Made by a program: the position numbers and the translations under genes
Part shown: piece by piece, positions 18,565 through 27,489 of the stretch
Numbering within the stretch: position 1 is the stretch's first letter
Layout of the letters: each line of letters opens with the position of its first letter
Assembly: GCF_030053425.1 (NCBI RefSeq)
Contig: NZ_JASGBI010000001.1
Span: 2,984,001-3,048,000 of the forward strand
DNA: 64,000 nucleotides
Reading direction: 5' to 3'
Origin: Lysobacter stagni
GTDB lineage: Bacteria; Pseudomonadota; Gammaproteobacteria; Xanthomonadales; Xanthomonadaceae
The notes under the pieces: model-generated
Seen by the model: only the letters and a program-made list of their open reading frames with translations
Database searches by the model: none
Told to the model about the DNA's origin: nothing

Positions 18565-19596
18565 ATGAAGGCCGTCCGATTCGTCGAAGTCGGCAAGCCC
18601 GCGGAGATCGTCGATGTCCCGCAGCCGAAACCCGGCCCGGGACAAGTGCTGTTGAAGATCGGTGGTGCGGGCGTGTGCCATTCCGACCTGCACATCATGG
18701 ACGAGGACCTCGGCCTCAAGGGCCCCTTCACGCTGGGTCACGAGAACGCGGGCTGGATCGCGGGCGTCGGCCAGGGCGTAGACGGCTGGAAGGAAGGTGA
18801 TCCGGTCGCGGTGTACGGTCCTTGGGGTTGCGGCCGTTGCCACACGTGCCAGACCTCGGCGGAGAACTACTGCGAGAACCATGCATCGCTCGGCACCATG
18901 GGCGGCGGACTCGGTTCCGATGGCGGCATGGCCGACTACATGCTGGTGCCCTCGCCGCGCCTGCTGGTGCCGCTGGGAAAACTCGACCCCGTGCTGGCCG
19001 CGCCACTGAGCGACGCCGCACTCACGCCCTACCACGCGATCAAGTCCGCGCTGCCGATGCTCACGCCCGACACGCACGTGCTGGTGATCGGCATCGGCGG
19101 CCTCGGCCACATGGCCGTGCAGCTGCTGCAGGTGCTGTGCGCGGCAACGGTGATCGCCGGCGACATCGATGAAGCCAAGCTCGCGCACGCGAAAGAGCTG
19201 GGCGTACGGCACGTGGTCAACACGCACGACAGCAACGCGGCAGCCGAAGCGATCGGCAAGCTCACCGGTCCGCGTGGCGTAACGCTGGCGTTGGACTTCG
19301 TCGGCGCGCAGCCCACCGTGGATCTGTGCGTGCGGGTGGTGGGCCGCAACAGTCGGATCACCGTGGTCGGCCTGGCCGGCGGCACGTTGCACTACGCCGC
19401 CAACCGGCCACCGTACGGCTGCCAGGTGACCATTCCCTACTGGGGATCGCGCACCGAACTGATGGAGGTGATTTCCCTTGCCGCCGAAGGGAAGATCCAT
19501 CCACTGGTCGAGAAATTCCCGCTGGAGAAGGCCGTCGATGTCTATCGTCGCCTGCGCGAAGGAAGCATCAAGGGGCGTGCGGTGTTGTTGCCCTGA
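18565..19596 (+). CDS. Zinc-dependent alcohol dehydrogenase
   Basis: A 343-residue medium-chain alcohol dehydrogenase. Catalytic zinc ligands are Cys38 (GVCHSDLH), His59 and Glu60 (GHENAG); the structural zinc is held by Cys89, Cys92, Cys95 and Cys103. The NAD(P) motif is VIGIGGLGHMAVQLL. It resembles the NAD-dependent AdhP/arylalkyl alcohol dehydrogenase branch. AGGAGG precedes the ATG. Position suggests it closes the aldehyde-response series begun by the aldo/keto reductase. Confidence 0.93.
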   Translation: MKAVRFVEVGKPAEIVDVPQPKPGPGQVLLKIGGAGVCHSDLHIMDEDLGLKGPFTLGHENAGWIAGVGQGVDGWKEGDPVAVYGPWGCGRCHTCQTSAENYCENHASLGTMGGGLGSDGGMADYMLVPSPRLLVPLGKLDPVLAAPLSDAALTPYHAIKSALPMLTPDTHVLVIGIGGLGHMAVQLLQVLCAATVIAGDIDEAKLAHAKELGVRHVVNTHDSNAAAEAIGKLTGPRGVTLALDFVGAQPTVDLCVRVVGRNSRITVVGLAGGTLHYAANRPPYGCQVTIPYWGSRTELMEVISLAAEGKIHPLVEKFPLEKAVDVYRRLREGSIKGRAVLLP

Positions 19597-19623
19597 CGCC
19601 CGCCCCGTCTGCACTACGAGCCC

Positions 19624-20103
19624 TTACTTCCCCTGTTTCTGGTACGTGCCGATCAGCTCGGCCTGGCCGATCACGTGGCCTTCCATCGCCTTCAGCAGCG
19701 CGGCCTTGTCCGCATGCCCCAGGTCCGGAAGCACCGCATCCAGCGCATACAGTTTGTGGAAGTAGCGATGCCGGCCGATGGGCGGGCACGGCCCGCCGTA
19801 GCCGACGCGCTTCCAGTCGTTGAGCGCCTGCGCGGTGCCCTTGGGCAACTGTGCGGCGGCGACGCCTTCGTCCAGTCCCGACAAATCCGCCGGCAGGTTG
19901 TACAGCACCCAATGGACCCACACGCGCTGCGGCGCGGCCGGATCGGGCGCGTCGGGGTCGTCCACGACGAGCGCAAGGCTGCGCGTACCGGGCGGCACGC
20001 CGGTCCACTTCAGTGCGGGGGAGATGTCCTGCCCTTCGCAGGTGAACTTCGCGGGAATCGCACCTTCGTGCGTGAACGCGGGCGACGTCAGTTGCAATGA
20101 CAT
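19624..20103 (-). CDS. YbhB/YbcL-family (PEBP, Raf kinase inhibitor-like) protein
   Basis: A 159-residue phosphatidylethanolamine-binding-like protein: FTCEGQDISPALKWTGVPPGTRSLALVVDDPDAP, VHWVLYNLP, DWKRVGYGGPCPPIGRHRYFHKLYALD. These form the anion-binding pocket of the family. ATG 20103 is chosen for its strong site (GGGAGG, 5 bases). An in-frame ATG at 20190 (MTLARSMGILAMMLALALF) would add a signal-peptide-like segment, so a secreted longer form is possible. Cellular role unknown. Confidence 0.88.
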   Translation of the reverse strand: MSLQLTSPAFTHEGAIPAKFTCEGQDISPALKWTGVPPGTRSLALVVDDPDAPDPAAPQRVWVHWVLYNLPADLSGLDEGVAAAQLPKGTAQALNDWKRVGYGGPCPPIGRHRYFHKLYALDAVLPDLGHADKAALLKAMEGHVIGQAELIGTYQKQGK

Positions 20104-20253
20104 GCTTGCCTCCCTGCCGCGACTCCACGGCGGAAACAACGCAAGTGCCAGCATCATCGCGAGGATGCCCATCGAGCGCGCGAGGGTCATGCGCGGGCCC
20201 TTGCCGGAAGGCCCCGATTGTACGGGCGGCATCATGCGCGCCCTCACGACCCG

Positions 20254-20883
20254 CTAACGTTTTTCGGTCACCGCGCGACGCAGGTTGCGACGCGCCTGTG
20301 CGTCGTAGCGTTCGTGGAAGTATCCACTCAGGTAGATGCGCGGGCGCCCCAGCAGGGCTTTCAGGAAACGACGTCGGTTGAGCTTGAACAGCCAGCCGGG
20401 CACATGGCCGCGATACTCGGCAGCGATGCCGCGATCGTAGGCGTCGAATACCTCGGGTGGCGCACCGAGGATCGCCATGTCGCAGTCGAGGAACAGCGCG
20501 GCTTCCTCGTCCACGTCGCCCGGCGAAAACGAGCCGTGCCGTGCGGTCAGTTCGATCAGGTCCATCACTCGGCGCACGTCGACACCGGCATCGGGCATCC
20601 AGCGGGCGATCTGTGCAACCGCCATTTCGGCGGACCGCGTTTCGTTGTCCTTGCGCCCGGCTTCGTAGATCGCGTCGTGGTACAGCACGGCCAGCGCGAC
20701 TTCCACCGGCTGCCGCCAACCGGGACCGTTCGCGGCGTCGCGGTAGTGGCGAAGCACTTCCTGCACATGCGCGATGTTGTGGTACGCCCGCGGCGGCGAC
20801 GCGTAGGCTTCCTGCAACGCGGAGATCTGCGCGTCCGGGGGCGAAAACGGCAGACAGGAAGCGAGTGCGGCGGTGTCGGACAT
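20254..20883 (-). CDS. HD-domain predicted metal-dependent phosphohydrolase
   Basis: A 209-residue protein with HD-superfamily residues: YHNIAHV (His35 and His39), LYHDAIY (His69-Asp70) and a distal Asp in LDCDMAILG. It matches the COG4339 family of small HD proteins of unknown substrate. The C-terminal RPRIYLSGYFHERYDAQARRNLRRA is conserved in that family. Four genes on this strand from here (HD, NAT, FMN reductase, YjdM) are closely spaced and may be one transcript. Confidence 0.85.
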   Translation of the reverse strand: MSDTAALASCLPFSPPDAQISALQEAYASPPRAYHNIAHVQEVLRHYRDAANGPGWRQPVEVALAVLYHDAIYEAGRKDNETRSAEMAVAQIARWMPDAGVDVRRVMDLIELTARHGSFSPGDVDEEAALFLDCDMAILGAPPEVFDAYDRGIAAEYRGHVPGWLFKLNRRRFLKALLGRPRIYLSGYFHERYDAQARRNLRRAVTEKR

Positions 20884-20904
20884 GCGCCTAGTGTGGCGCG
20901 CGCT

Positions 20905-21711
20905 TCAGCCCGTGAACAGTGTTGCCAGTCGGGGACGCAGCTGCGGTACGTCAGGGGGTTCGATGCCGAACGTGCCGTCCAGCACGTCCAGCATCTCGTC
21001 CACGTCGCGCAGCGTGCGACGCTCGCTGGCACCGTCCAGCGGATGGAACGCCAGCTCGCGATTGCGTAGCGCATGCCGTCCGCCGGGCACCGGTCGCGCC
21101 ACGGTCAGGCCGCTGGTGAAATGCGAAACCGGGTTCGTCGACAGGTAATGGTTGGGCGCCTCGTAGTCGACCGGATGCTGTCGCTGCAGATCGAACCGGT
21201 ACAGCGTGGGCCAGCCCTCGCCCACCTTCGCCTGCATCCACCAGTCGCCGTCGCGCTGGATCAGGCGAAACGGTTCGTGCGGCGTGGATTGCTCGACGTC
21301 GGCGCGCAGTGCCAGCACACCGGTGGGCGTCATGCCGCCGAAACCGACGTCCACCAGCAGCGCACCCTCTTCCCCGGCGATCCGCAGGAGCATGTGGCTG
21401 CGCGGCGTGATGCGGTCGTCCGGCCCGTTCCACAGAACGCGCGCGGCCAGGCCGCTCACGTCGAAGCCGATGGCGGTCAGTGCCTGCCACAGCAGCAGGT
21501 TGTGCTCAAAGCAATAGCCGCCGCGCCGCTGCGACACCAGCTTGCGCTCCAGTGCGTCTGGCGACAGGTCCACCGATAGTCCGAGGAACGGAGCGAGATT
21601 CTCGAACGGAATCGTGGTGGCGTGCTTGAAGGCGATGGCTTGCAGCGCATCGGTGGTTGGCGCGACCGGGCCGTCGTAGCCGATGCGCTCCAGGTAGGCG
21701 TCGAGGTTCAT
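20905..21711 (-). CDS. nat: Arylamine N-acetyltransferase
   Basis: A 268-residue enzyme that moves acetyl groups from acetyl-CoA to arylamines and hydrazines. The Cys-His-Asp triad is clear: Cys67 (QRRGGYCFEHN), His106 (RSHMLL) and Asp121 (LVDVGFG). Length fits bacterial NATs (about 270-280). It lies 21 bp upstream of the HD-domain gene on the same strand. Confidence 0.95.
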   Translation of the reverse strand: MNLDAYLERIGYDGPVAPTTDALQAIAFKHATTIPFENLAPFLGLSVDLSPDALERKLVSQRRGGYCFEHNLLLWQALTAIGFDVSGLAARVLWNGPDDRITPRSHMLLRIAGEEGALLVDVGFGGMTPTGVLALRADVEQSTPHEPFRLIQRDGDWWMQAKVGEGWPTLYRFDLQRQHPVDYEAPNHYLSTNPVSHFTSGLTVARPVPGGRHALRNRELAFHPLDGASERRTLRDVDEMLDVLDGTFGIEPPDVPQLRPRLATLFTG

Positions 21712-21797
21712 CGAAAGCTCCGGAGTGACGGAGCGATTCTGTCACCCTGCGCCGGTCGCAGACGCGTCCGTCGCGCAACGGTGTTTCGCGCCGGCGT

Positions 21798-22361
21798 TCA
21801 CCCGGCGTGCTTGCCCGCATGCGTGCGGACCCATTCGGCGAAGCGGTCCATCCACTTCTGCACGAAGTCGCGACTGCCTTCGGCCACGTTGCCGTCCGCG
21901 TCGAAGAAGCCTTCCTTGACGTGTATGAAGGCTTCCGGCTGACCCATCGTGGGTGCGTCGAGGTAGGCCAGGATGTTGCGCAGGTGCTGCTGCGACATCG
22001 CGGTTCCCGCCGCGCCGATGGAGGCACCGATCACGCCCGCCGGCTTGCCCGCCCACGCACTTTTTCCGTAAGGGCGCGACGCGTGGTCGATGGCGTTCTT
22101 CAACACGCCCGGCACCGAGCGGTTGTATTCCGGCGTGACGAACAGAAGCCCGTCCGCGCTGGAGACTTCCTGCTTCAGCCGTTTCACCGGCGCCGCCTGG
22201 TGGTCGTCGTCGTCCTGGTTGTACAGCGGCAGGTCGCCGATCTCGCAGTGGTGGAAGGTGAAGTCCGACGGCGCCAGTTTCGTCAGCGCAATGGCCAGCT
22301 TCCGGTTGATCGACTCGCGGCGCAGGCTGCCGACGACAAGGGCGATGCGGTACTGACTCAT
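21798..22361 (-). CDS. NAD(P)H-dependent FMN reductase (flavodoxin-like)
   Basis: A 187-residue flavodoxin-fold protein: VGSLRRESINRKLA binds the FMN phosphate, followed by DLPLYNQD, the FMN-ring motif TPEYNRSVPGVLKNAIDHASRP and the dimer element KPAGVIGASIGAAGTAMSQQHLR. This is the ArsH/ChrR/azoreductase-like reductase family, often active on quinones, chromate or azo dyes. The start is placed at MSQYRIALVVGS because the family begins there. Confidence 0.93.
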   Translation of the reverse strand: MSQYRIALVVGSLRRESINRKLAIALTKLAPSDFTFHHCEIGDLPLYNQDDDDHQAAPVKRLKQEVSSADGLLFVTPEYNRSVPGVLKNAIDHASRPYGKSAWAGKPAGVIGASIGAAGTAMSQQHLRNILAYLDAPTMGQPEAFIHVKEGFFDADGNVAEGSRDFVQKWMDRFAEWVRTHAGKHAG

Positions 22362-22443
22362 GTGCGGGCTCCGTCCGGCGCCACTGTGCGCCGGTCCGGG
22401 GTACTTTTGCGGGCCGCGCGTTACCGACCCGTGACGGAGGGAC

Positions 22444-22791
22444 TCACGCCTTGCGCAGGAAACAGGTCTTGAGCACGAGGCCCTTGATCTTGTCGGAGTT
22501 GCCTTCGATGTGCTCCGCATCGTCCTCGACCAGGCGGATGTTGCGGATCACCGTGCCCTGCTTCAGCGGGATCGACGACCCCTTCACCTTCAGGTCCTTG
22601 ATCACCACCACGGTATCGCCGGCCACCAGCACGTTGCCATTGCTGTCGCGCACCACCACGCCCGCCTCCGTCGTTGCGCCACCTTCCACGGGCCACTCGA
22701 AGCCGCAGTCGGCGCAGACGAAGTTCACGCCATCCACGTAGGTGTTGGCCAGGGTGCATTGCGGACAGGCGGGAGCGGAAGGCATGGGCAT
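22444..22791 (-). CDS. yjdM: YjdM (PhnA-like) zinc-ribbon protein
   Basis: About 115 residues: an N-terminal zinc ribbon with two CxxC pairs (CPQCTLANTYVDGVNFVCADCGFEW) and the characteristic C-terminal domain (DSNGNVLVAGDTVVVIKDLKVKGSS, GLVLKTCFLRKA). It was once tied to phosphonate use, but the function is not established. Several ATGs (22815, 22791, 22785) are possible and none has a clear ribosome site. Confidence 0.9.
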   Translation of the reverse strand: MPMPSAPACPQCTLANTYVDGVNFVCADCGFEWPVEGGATTEAGVVVRDSNGNVLVAGDTVVVIKDLKVKGSSIPLKQGTVIRNIRLVEDDAEHIEGNSDKIKGLVLKTCFLRKA

Positions 22792-22849
22792 GGCATCGAC
22801 GTCGGGGGCGTGCATTCTACGCCCGCGGGCGCTGCCGCGCCCACCGTGC

Positions 22850-23200
22850 TCAGGGATTTTCGCGCTGGCGTTCGCGCACTTCCTGGGCGTCGCGCTCGAG
22901 AAAATAGTTGAGGAAGGTTCGGATCACGGCCACAGCCGCCAGACGGCCGATGCTGTCCCAGTCCGGCGCGATGGACGATTCGACGATGTCGGCCGCCAGC
23001 TGGAAGGTCAGTGCGCCGACCAGCCAGTGCGAGTAGTTGATCCAGATCTGCCGGCGCTCATGGCGGTCGTGCTGCGACGACGCGAGGAAACGCAGCGCGT
23101 CGTACACCGCCCTGAGCGTACCGGCAATGATCACCGCCAGTGCGATGAGGTCGAGCGCGACGATGACCGGCTCGGTGAAGCGGATCAGCCACTCATCCAT
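22850..23200 (-). CDS. DUF1622 membrane protein
   Basis: A 116-residue protein with three predicted membrane helices (VIVALDLIALAVIIAGTL; WLVGALTFQLAADIVES; LAAVAVIRTFLNYFL) and a charged tail, matching DUF1622. Function unknown. Its start overlaps the end of the formylglycine-generating-enzyme gene by 8 bases (17 if ATG 23209 is used). It is the last gene of the sulfatase operon and should be translated with it. Confidence 0.85.
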   Translation of the reverse strand: MDEWLIRFTEPVIVALDLIALAVIIAGTLRAVYDALRFLASSQHDRHERRQIWINYSHWLVGALTFQLAADIVESSIAPDWDSIGRLAAVAVIRTFLNYFLERDAQEVRERQRENP

Positions 23201-24173
23201 CGGCTGCATCCTTCGCGCCGCGCACCACGCAGCGGAAACCGACGTGGCACGTCGACGTATCGACCGGCTGCGCCATGCGTGCGGCGGGCCGGTAGCGGCG
23301 GCAATAGTTGGGCGCGCACAGGTGCGAGCCCCCCTTCATCACGCGGCGCGGGATTGCGTGGCTCGCGTCCATGCTGGCTTCACGCTCGCCGCCGCGCGGG
23401 TTCTGCAGCGTGCAGCAGGCATGCTGCTGTAGGCGGTCGTGCGCCTGGTACCAGTCCTGCGTCCATTCCCACACGTTGCCGATCATGTCGTACAGGCCGT
23501 AACCGTTGGGATCGAACGAACCCACCGGCGCGGTCCAGAGGAAGCCATCTTCCACGCGTGCATCCCAGGGAAACTCGCCCTGGAATGTGTTGGCCATGTG
23601 GCGCCCATCGGGAACCAGTTCGTCACCCCAAGCGAATTCGGTGCCGTCGCTGCCACCTTTCGCAGCGAACTCCCATTCGGCTTCCGTGGGCAGGTCCTTG
23701 CCTGCCCATGTTGCATAGGCCAGTGCATCCTCGTAGGCGACATGCACCACGGGGTGATCGTCGAGCCCCTCCAGATTCGTGTCCGGCCCGCGCGGATGGC
23801 GCCAGTCGGCACCGGGAACGTACTGCCACCAGTTGAAGTGATTGCGCAGGTCCACGCGCCCGGGCGGCGGCACGAACACCACCGAAGCCGGCGCCAGCAT
23901 CGCTGGATCGGCGCCTGGATAGTCGGCCGGGTCAGCGGGCTTCTCCGCCAGCGTCACATAACCAGTGGCCTGCACGAAACGCGCGAACTCGCGATTGGTG
24001 ACCGCCTGGCGATCGATCCAGAAGCCGTCCACCGCGACGCGATGCGCGGGCTTCTCCTCGGGATAGTGGTGGTCGGATCCCATCGTGAAACTGCCACCGG
24101 GAATCCACACCATGTTCCCGCGCGACGCGTCCACGCCCTGCCCGACCTGCTCATGCATGCCCATTGCCGTCAT
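23193..24173 (-). CDS. Formylglycine-generating enzyme (sulfatase maturase, SUMF1 family)
   Basis: A 326-residue FGE-sulfatase domain protein. It begins with MVWIPGGSFTMGSDHHYPEEKPAHRVAVDGFWIDRQAVTNREFA. The catalytic copper-binding cysteine pair, Cys286 and Cys291 (KGGSHLCAPNYCRRYRPAAR), is present with the same spacing as human FGE, so this should be a true enzyme and not a degenerate SUMF1-like protein. It converts the sulfatase Cys to formylglycine using oxygen. No signal peptide is present, so it acts in the cytoplasm. Its start overlaps the HAD gene by up to 23 bases; ATGs at 24164 and 24158 are alternatives. Confidence 0.94.
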   Translation of the reverse strand: MTAMGMHEQVGQGVDASRGNMVWIPGGSFTMGSDHHYPEEKPAHRVAVDGFWIDRQAVTNREFARFVQATGYVTLAEKPADPADYPGADPAMLAPASVVFVPPPGRVDLRNHFNWWQYVPGADWRHPRGPDTNLEGLDDHPVVHVAYEDALAYATWAGKDLPTEAEWEFAAKGGSDGTEFAWGDELVPDGRHMANTFQGEFPWDARVEDGFLWTAPVGSFDPNGYGLYDMIGNVWEWTQDWYQAHDRLQQHACCTLQNPRGGEREASMDASHAIPRRVMKGGSHLCAPNYCRRYRPAARMAQPVDTSTCHVGFRCVVRGAKDAADG

Positions 24174-25104
24174 CCGCGAACACGCGCCCCCAGTCGTTCT
24201 TCATGCTGACGATTCCGATGCCGTACTCGCCGGCACGGTCCAGGCCTTCCTTGAACACGCTGAGCTTGAAGTCGCGGTCGTAGGCGAATTCGCGCGCGGC
24301 GTCGTCGTGGTGAATGTACCAGCCCATGCGCGGCCCCGCGCCACCCAGTGTGTAGCGGATCATGGCCAGGTCGCCATCGGAATTTCCGAACGCGAAGATC
24401 GGCCGGCGACCGATGTGCAGCGCGATGTTGACCACCTTCTCGTCGCGGTCATCGAAGCTGTCCAGTTCGGGCAACTTCCGTACCACCATGCCATCGCCGG
24501 AATCCTCCAGCTTCATCTTCGTGCTGGACCCGACGACCTGCTCCGGCGGAATGCCGTAGAGCTGTTCCGCCACCACCCGCACGAACTCGATGCCGCCCCC
24601 CGTGACGATCCACGTCCGGAAGCCGTTGGCGCGCAGGTGGTCCAGCAACTCCCGTTGCGGCACATACGCATTGGTGATGAACCGGCGACCCAGTTTCGGG
24701 TGCTCGGCCTGGCGTATCCATCGCCATGCATTGGCGTGGAATTCCTCCAGCGTCATGCCGGCGTGCGTGGCGAACGCCGGCTCGAAGACGTCCTTCTTCG
24801 GCAACGAGGTCAATGCCTTCAGGTCGCCTTCGACGAACGCCTTGAACGCCGGCTTCTGCAACAGCGAAGGATCCTGCTGACACAGCCGCTTCACCTCCGC
24901 CAGCGCGAAGAACACCTGCACCTGCAGCGGGTACTCGCACCATAGCGTTCCGTCGTTGTCGAACGCGGCGATGCGCTCGGCGGGCGGGACGAAGTCCGGC
25001 CCGCCCTCCTTCGTGACGCGCGCGACGAAGTCGAGAATGGCCGACTTCGCCGCGCCGTCGTTCCAGGATGGCAACGCTGCCATCAACTCTGGCGCACCGT
25101 GCAT
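24151..25104 (-). CDS. HAD-superfamily hydrolase (cytoplasmic paralogue)
   Basis: A 317-residue phosphohydrolase. Motif I is DNDGTLW (Asp49 and Asp51), motif II lies in WIVTGGG, and motif IV is FAFGNSDGDLAMI, with a large helical cap between. The cap and the HTGxT/EEF pattern (THAGMTLEEFHANAWRWI) are like those of the secreted HAD protein at 39,039, with which it shares DFVxPxxRIAxFDxDGTLW and RRPIFAFGNSDGDL. Its ATG overlaps the sulfatase stop (TGATG). The substrate is unknown; the operon suggests a phosphorylated partner of the sulfated compound. Confidence 0.9.
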   Translation of the reverse strand: MHGAPELMAALPSWNDGAAKSAILDFVARVTKEGGPDFVPPAERIAAFDNDGTLWCEYPLQVQVFFALAEVKRLCQQDPSLLQKPAFKAFVEGDLKALTSLPKKDVFEPAFATHAGMTLEEFHANAWRWIRQAEHPKLGRRFITNAYVPQRELLDHLRANGFRTWIVTGGGIEFVRVVAEQLYGIPPEQVVGSSTKMKLEDSGDGMVVRKLPELDSFDDRDEKVVNIALHIGRRPIFAFGNSDGDLAMIRYTLGGAGPRMGWYIHHDDAAREFAYDRDFKLSVFKEGLDRAGEYGIGIVSMKNDWGRVFADDGNGHA

Positions 25105-26729
25105 CAGCTCGACTTGCTCGATATCTCGTTCATCTTCTGCTCGGCCTGCTTTAGGTCGAAGCTGCCCGGTGTCTGAGCCGGCGGGAACTCCTTGTAGGTC
25201 GCCAGGTACTGCGCTGCGGCCGCCTGCGCGCCGTAGATCCAGAACGCGTTGTGGATCATCCAGTCCCAGTACACGTTCGAGGTGACGTCCGCCCGCTCAT
25301 ACGGATCCATGCGCAGGTTGAATATCTTCGGCATGCGCAACGGCGTGAACGGCTCGGCCCAGACCTGCATGGTGCCCCTGCAGCGCTGTTCCATGAACAC
25401 GATCTTCCAGTTTTGCCAGCGTATGCCCAGCACGTCGCCGTCATCGCTGAAGTAGAAGAACCATTTGCGCGGCGACTTGTCGACCTCGCCCGTCAGGTAC
25501 GGGAGAAGGTTGAAGCCGTCGATCAGGTTCTTGTACTTGCGTCCGTTGACCGTTGCACCCTTCTTGAGGCGTTCGATGCAATCGGTGTCGCCTGCCGCGG
25601 CCAGCAGCGTCGGCAACCAGTCGTGGTGCTGGATGATCTCGTTGCTCACCTTGCCCGCCGGGATTCGTCCGGGCCAGCGGATCAGTTCCGGAATGCGGAA
25701 GGCGCCTTCCCAGTTGGTGTTCTTCTCGCTGCGGAACGGCGTCATGCCGGCATCCGGCCAGCTGTTCATGTGCGGACCGTTGTCGGTGGAATAGATGACG
25801 ATGGTGTCCTCGGCCAGGCCGAGCTCATCGAGCAGGTCCAGCATCTGCCCGACGTTACGGTCGTGGTCCACCATCGTGTCGTGATACGGCGACTGGTGAT
25901 CGCCCGCCTGCCCCATGCTCTCGGGCTTGGTATGCGTGATGAAGTGCATGTGCGTGGTGTTGAGCCACACGAAGAACGGCGTACCCGACTTGTTCTGGCG
26001 CTTGATGAAATCGCTGGCGACCTCGACGAACTCGTCGTCACAGGTCTCCATGCGCTTGCGGGTCAGCGGCCCGGTGTCCTTGATCTTCTGCTTGCCGACC
26101 CTGCCCCAGCGCTCCTGCACGGTGGCGTCGTCCTTGTCGGTCGCCCAGCTGTGGATCACCCCGCGCGGCCCGAACTTCTCGCGATACCGCGGATCCTTCG
26201 GGTACCCGTACATCTCCGGCTCTTCCTCGGCGTTGAGGTGGTAGAGATTGCCGAAGAACTCGTCGAAGCCATGCACCGTCGGAAGGTGCTTGTTGAGATC
26301 GCCCAGATGGTTTTTCCCGAACTGTCCCGTCGCATAGCCCCGATCCTTCAGCAGGGACGCGATGGTGACCACCGAGTCGACCATGCCCTGCGAAGCCCCC
26401 GGAATGCCGACTTTCGACAGCCCCGTGCGGTGCACGCTCTGGCCGGTGATGAACGATGAGCGCCCCGCCGTGCAGCTCTGTTCGCCGTAGGAATCGGTGA
26501 AGCGCATGCCCTCGTTGGCGATGCGGTCGATGTTGGGCGTGTGATAACCCATCAGACCGTGGGTGTAGCAACTCAGGTTTGCGATGCCGATGTCGTCACC
26601 CCAGATCACCAGGATGTTGGGCGGCTTCCCCCCTCCACCGCCACTCTTCTTGCGGGCGTCGGGCCGGGCGGCTGGTTCGGCCGATTTCGCCACCTTGGTG
26701 GGGCGGGCTGGGGTCTTTGCCTTTGCCAT
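25104..26729 (-). CDS. Arylsulfatase-type sulfatase with formylglycine motif
   Basis: A 541-residue type I sulfatase. The modification motif is Cys86-T-A-G-Arg90 (GEQSCTAGRSSFITGQ), with metal ligands in LVIWGDDIG and YSTDNGPH, and FGKNHLGDL. No signal peptide is seen. Instead, residues 1-35 are Lys/Ala/Pro-rich and end in five glycines, which suggests a cytoplasmic enzyme or an unusual export route. AAGGAG precedes the ATG. It is immediately coupled to HAD and FGE genes, so substrate, maturation and a second hydrolase are co-produced. Natural substrate unknown. Confidence 0.92.
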   Translation of the reverse strand: MAKAKTPARPTKVAKSAEPAARPDARKKSGGGGGKPPNILVIWGDDIGIANLSCYTHGLMGYHTPNIDRIANEGMRFTDSYGEQSCTAGRSSFITGQSVHRTGLSKVGIPGASQGMVDSVVTIASLLKDRGYATGQFGKNHLGDLNKHLPTVHGFDEFFGNLYHLNAEEEPEMYGYPKDPRYREKFGPRGVIHSWATDKDDATVQERWGRVGKQKIKDTGPLTRKRMETCDDEFVEVASDFIKRQNKSGTPFFVWLNTTHMHFITHTKPESMGQAGDHQSPYHDTMVDHDRNVGQMLDLLDELGLAEDTIVIYSTDNGPHMNSWPDAGMTPFRSEKNTNWEGAFRIPELIRWPGRIPAGKVSNEIIQHHDWLPTLLAAAGDTDCIERLKKGATVNGRKYKNLIDGFNLLPYLTGEVDKSPRKWFFYFSDDGDVLGIRWQNWKIVFMEQRCRGTMQVWAEPFTPLRMPKIFNLRMDPYERADVTSNVYWDWMIHNAFWIYGAQAAAAQYLATYKEFPPAQTPGSFDLKQAEQKMNEISSKSS

Positions 26730-26797
26730 GACGCTTCTCCTTGAAGCACTTCGGGGGAAACAACACTCGTTGCGACGTTCGATACGCCGGCATCACC

Positions 26798-27472
26798 TCA
26801 TCCGGCGGCCAGATCGAAGGCCATGCTGACGATCGCGTACAGGCCGATCATCAGAAGGACCAATGCGGTCAACAGCGTGTAGGAGACGGGATAGGCGCTT
26901 TCGGCATGGACCAGCCCGTCGTGCGCCATGCGATTGCGCTCCGCGCGCAGGCCGCGCATGAAGTTGACGTGGTAGCCGATGCCCACGATCAGCAGCAGAA
27001 CGCCCAGCGCCACCAGGGCCAGGCCGAAATTGCTGGGGGCAGCAGTGCCGATCTTCAGCAGACCCGAGTCGCGTGCCTTGGTGAAGACCTGGAAGATGGT
27101 GAATCCGAAACCGATCAGCGACAGCGCCGTGCGGATCACCGACATCAACGTGCGCTCCGCGCTCAGGCGCGTGCGCTGGAACGACATGCCGGTGCGCCGC
27201 ATGGACATCTCGGTGCGGTTGGTGGACAGGTCGGTGCGATGCGTCGACAGGTCGGTCCGGTACTCCGACAGCGACGTGCGGTGCTCGGAAAGCCCTGTGC
27301 GGTGCGTGGACAGCTTGGTGCGGTGCTGGGAGTACTCCACCGACGCCAGGTCGGAGTTGCTGATGTCGACGTCCGGAATCGGCGGCGGCGGCGTCTCGGG
27401 CAGCCTGCGCGGACGCACCAGCTCGGTCGACGCTGCATCGGGATTCGGGTCGGGCTGCTCGTGCGAGGCCAT
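26798..27472 (-). CDS. DUF202-like membrane protein with a heptad RT-repeat domain
   Basis: A 224-residue protein. Residues 1-40 are proline-rich, then about ten copies of a seven-residue unit xRTxLSx run in tandem (HRTKLST, HRTGLSE, HRTSLSE, YRTDLST and so on) into three membrane helices (ALSLIGFGFTIFQVF; FGLALVALGVLLLIVGIGY; LLTALVLLMIGLYAIVSMAF). DUF202 (YidH-like) proteins carry a short form of the RTxLS pattern before their first helix; here it is greatly expanded. It lies 17 bp after a small membrane-protein gene and 68 bp before the sulfatase gene. Confidence 0.8.
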   Translation of the reverse strand: MASHEQPDPNPDAASTELVRPRRLPETPPPPIPDVDISNSDLASVEYSQHRTKLSTHRTGLSEHRTSLSEYRTDLSTHRTDLSTNRTEMSMRRTGMSFQRTRLSAERTLMSVIRTALSLIGFGFTIFQVFTKARDSGLLKIGTAAPSNFGLALVALGVLLLIVGIGYHVNFMRGLRAERNRMAHDGLVHAESAYPVSYTLLTALVLLMIGLYAIVSMAFDLAAG

Positions 27473-27489
27473 GGGCGATGCTCCGGTGG

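Noticed and set aside
20104..20247. N-terminal extension of the YbhB-like protein as the definite start
   Set aside because: The strong GGGAGG site favours ATG 20103; the signal-like extension is kept only as an alternative.
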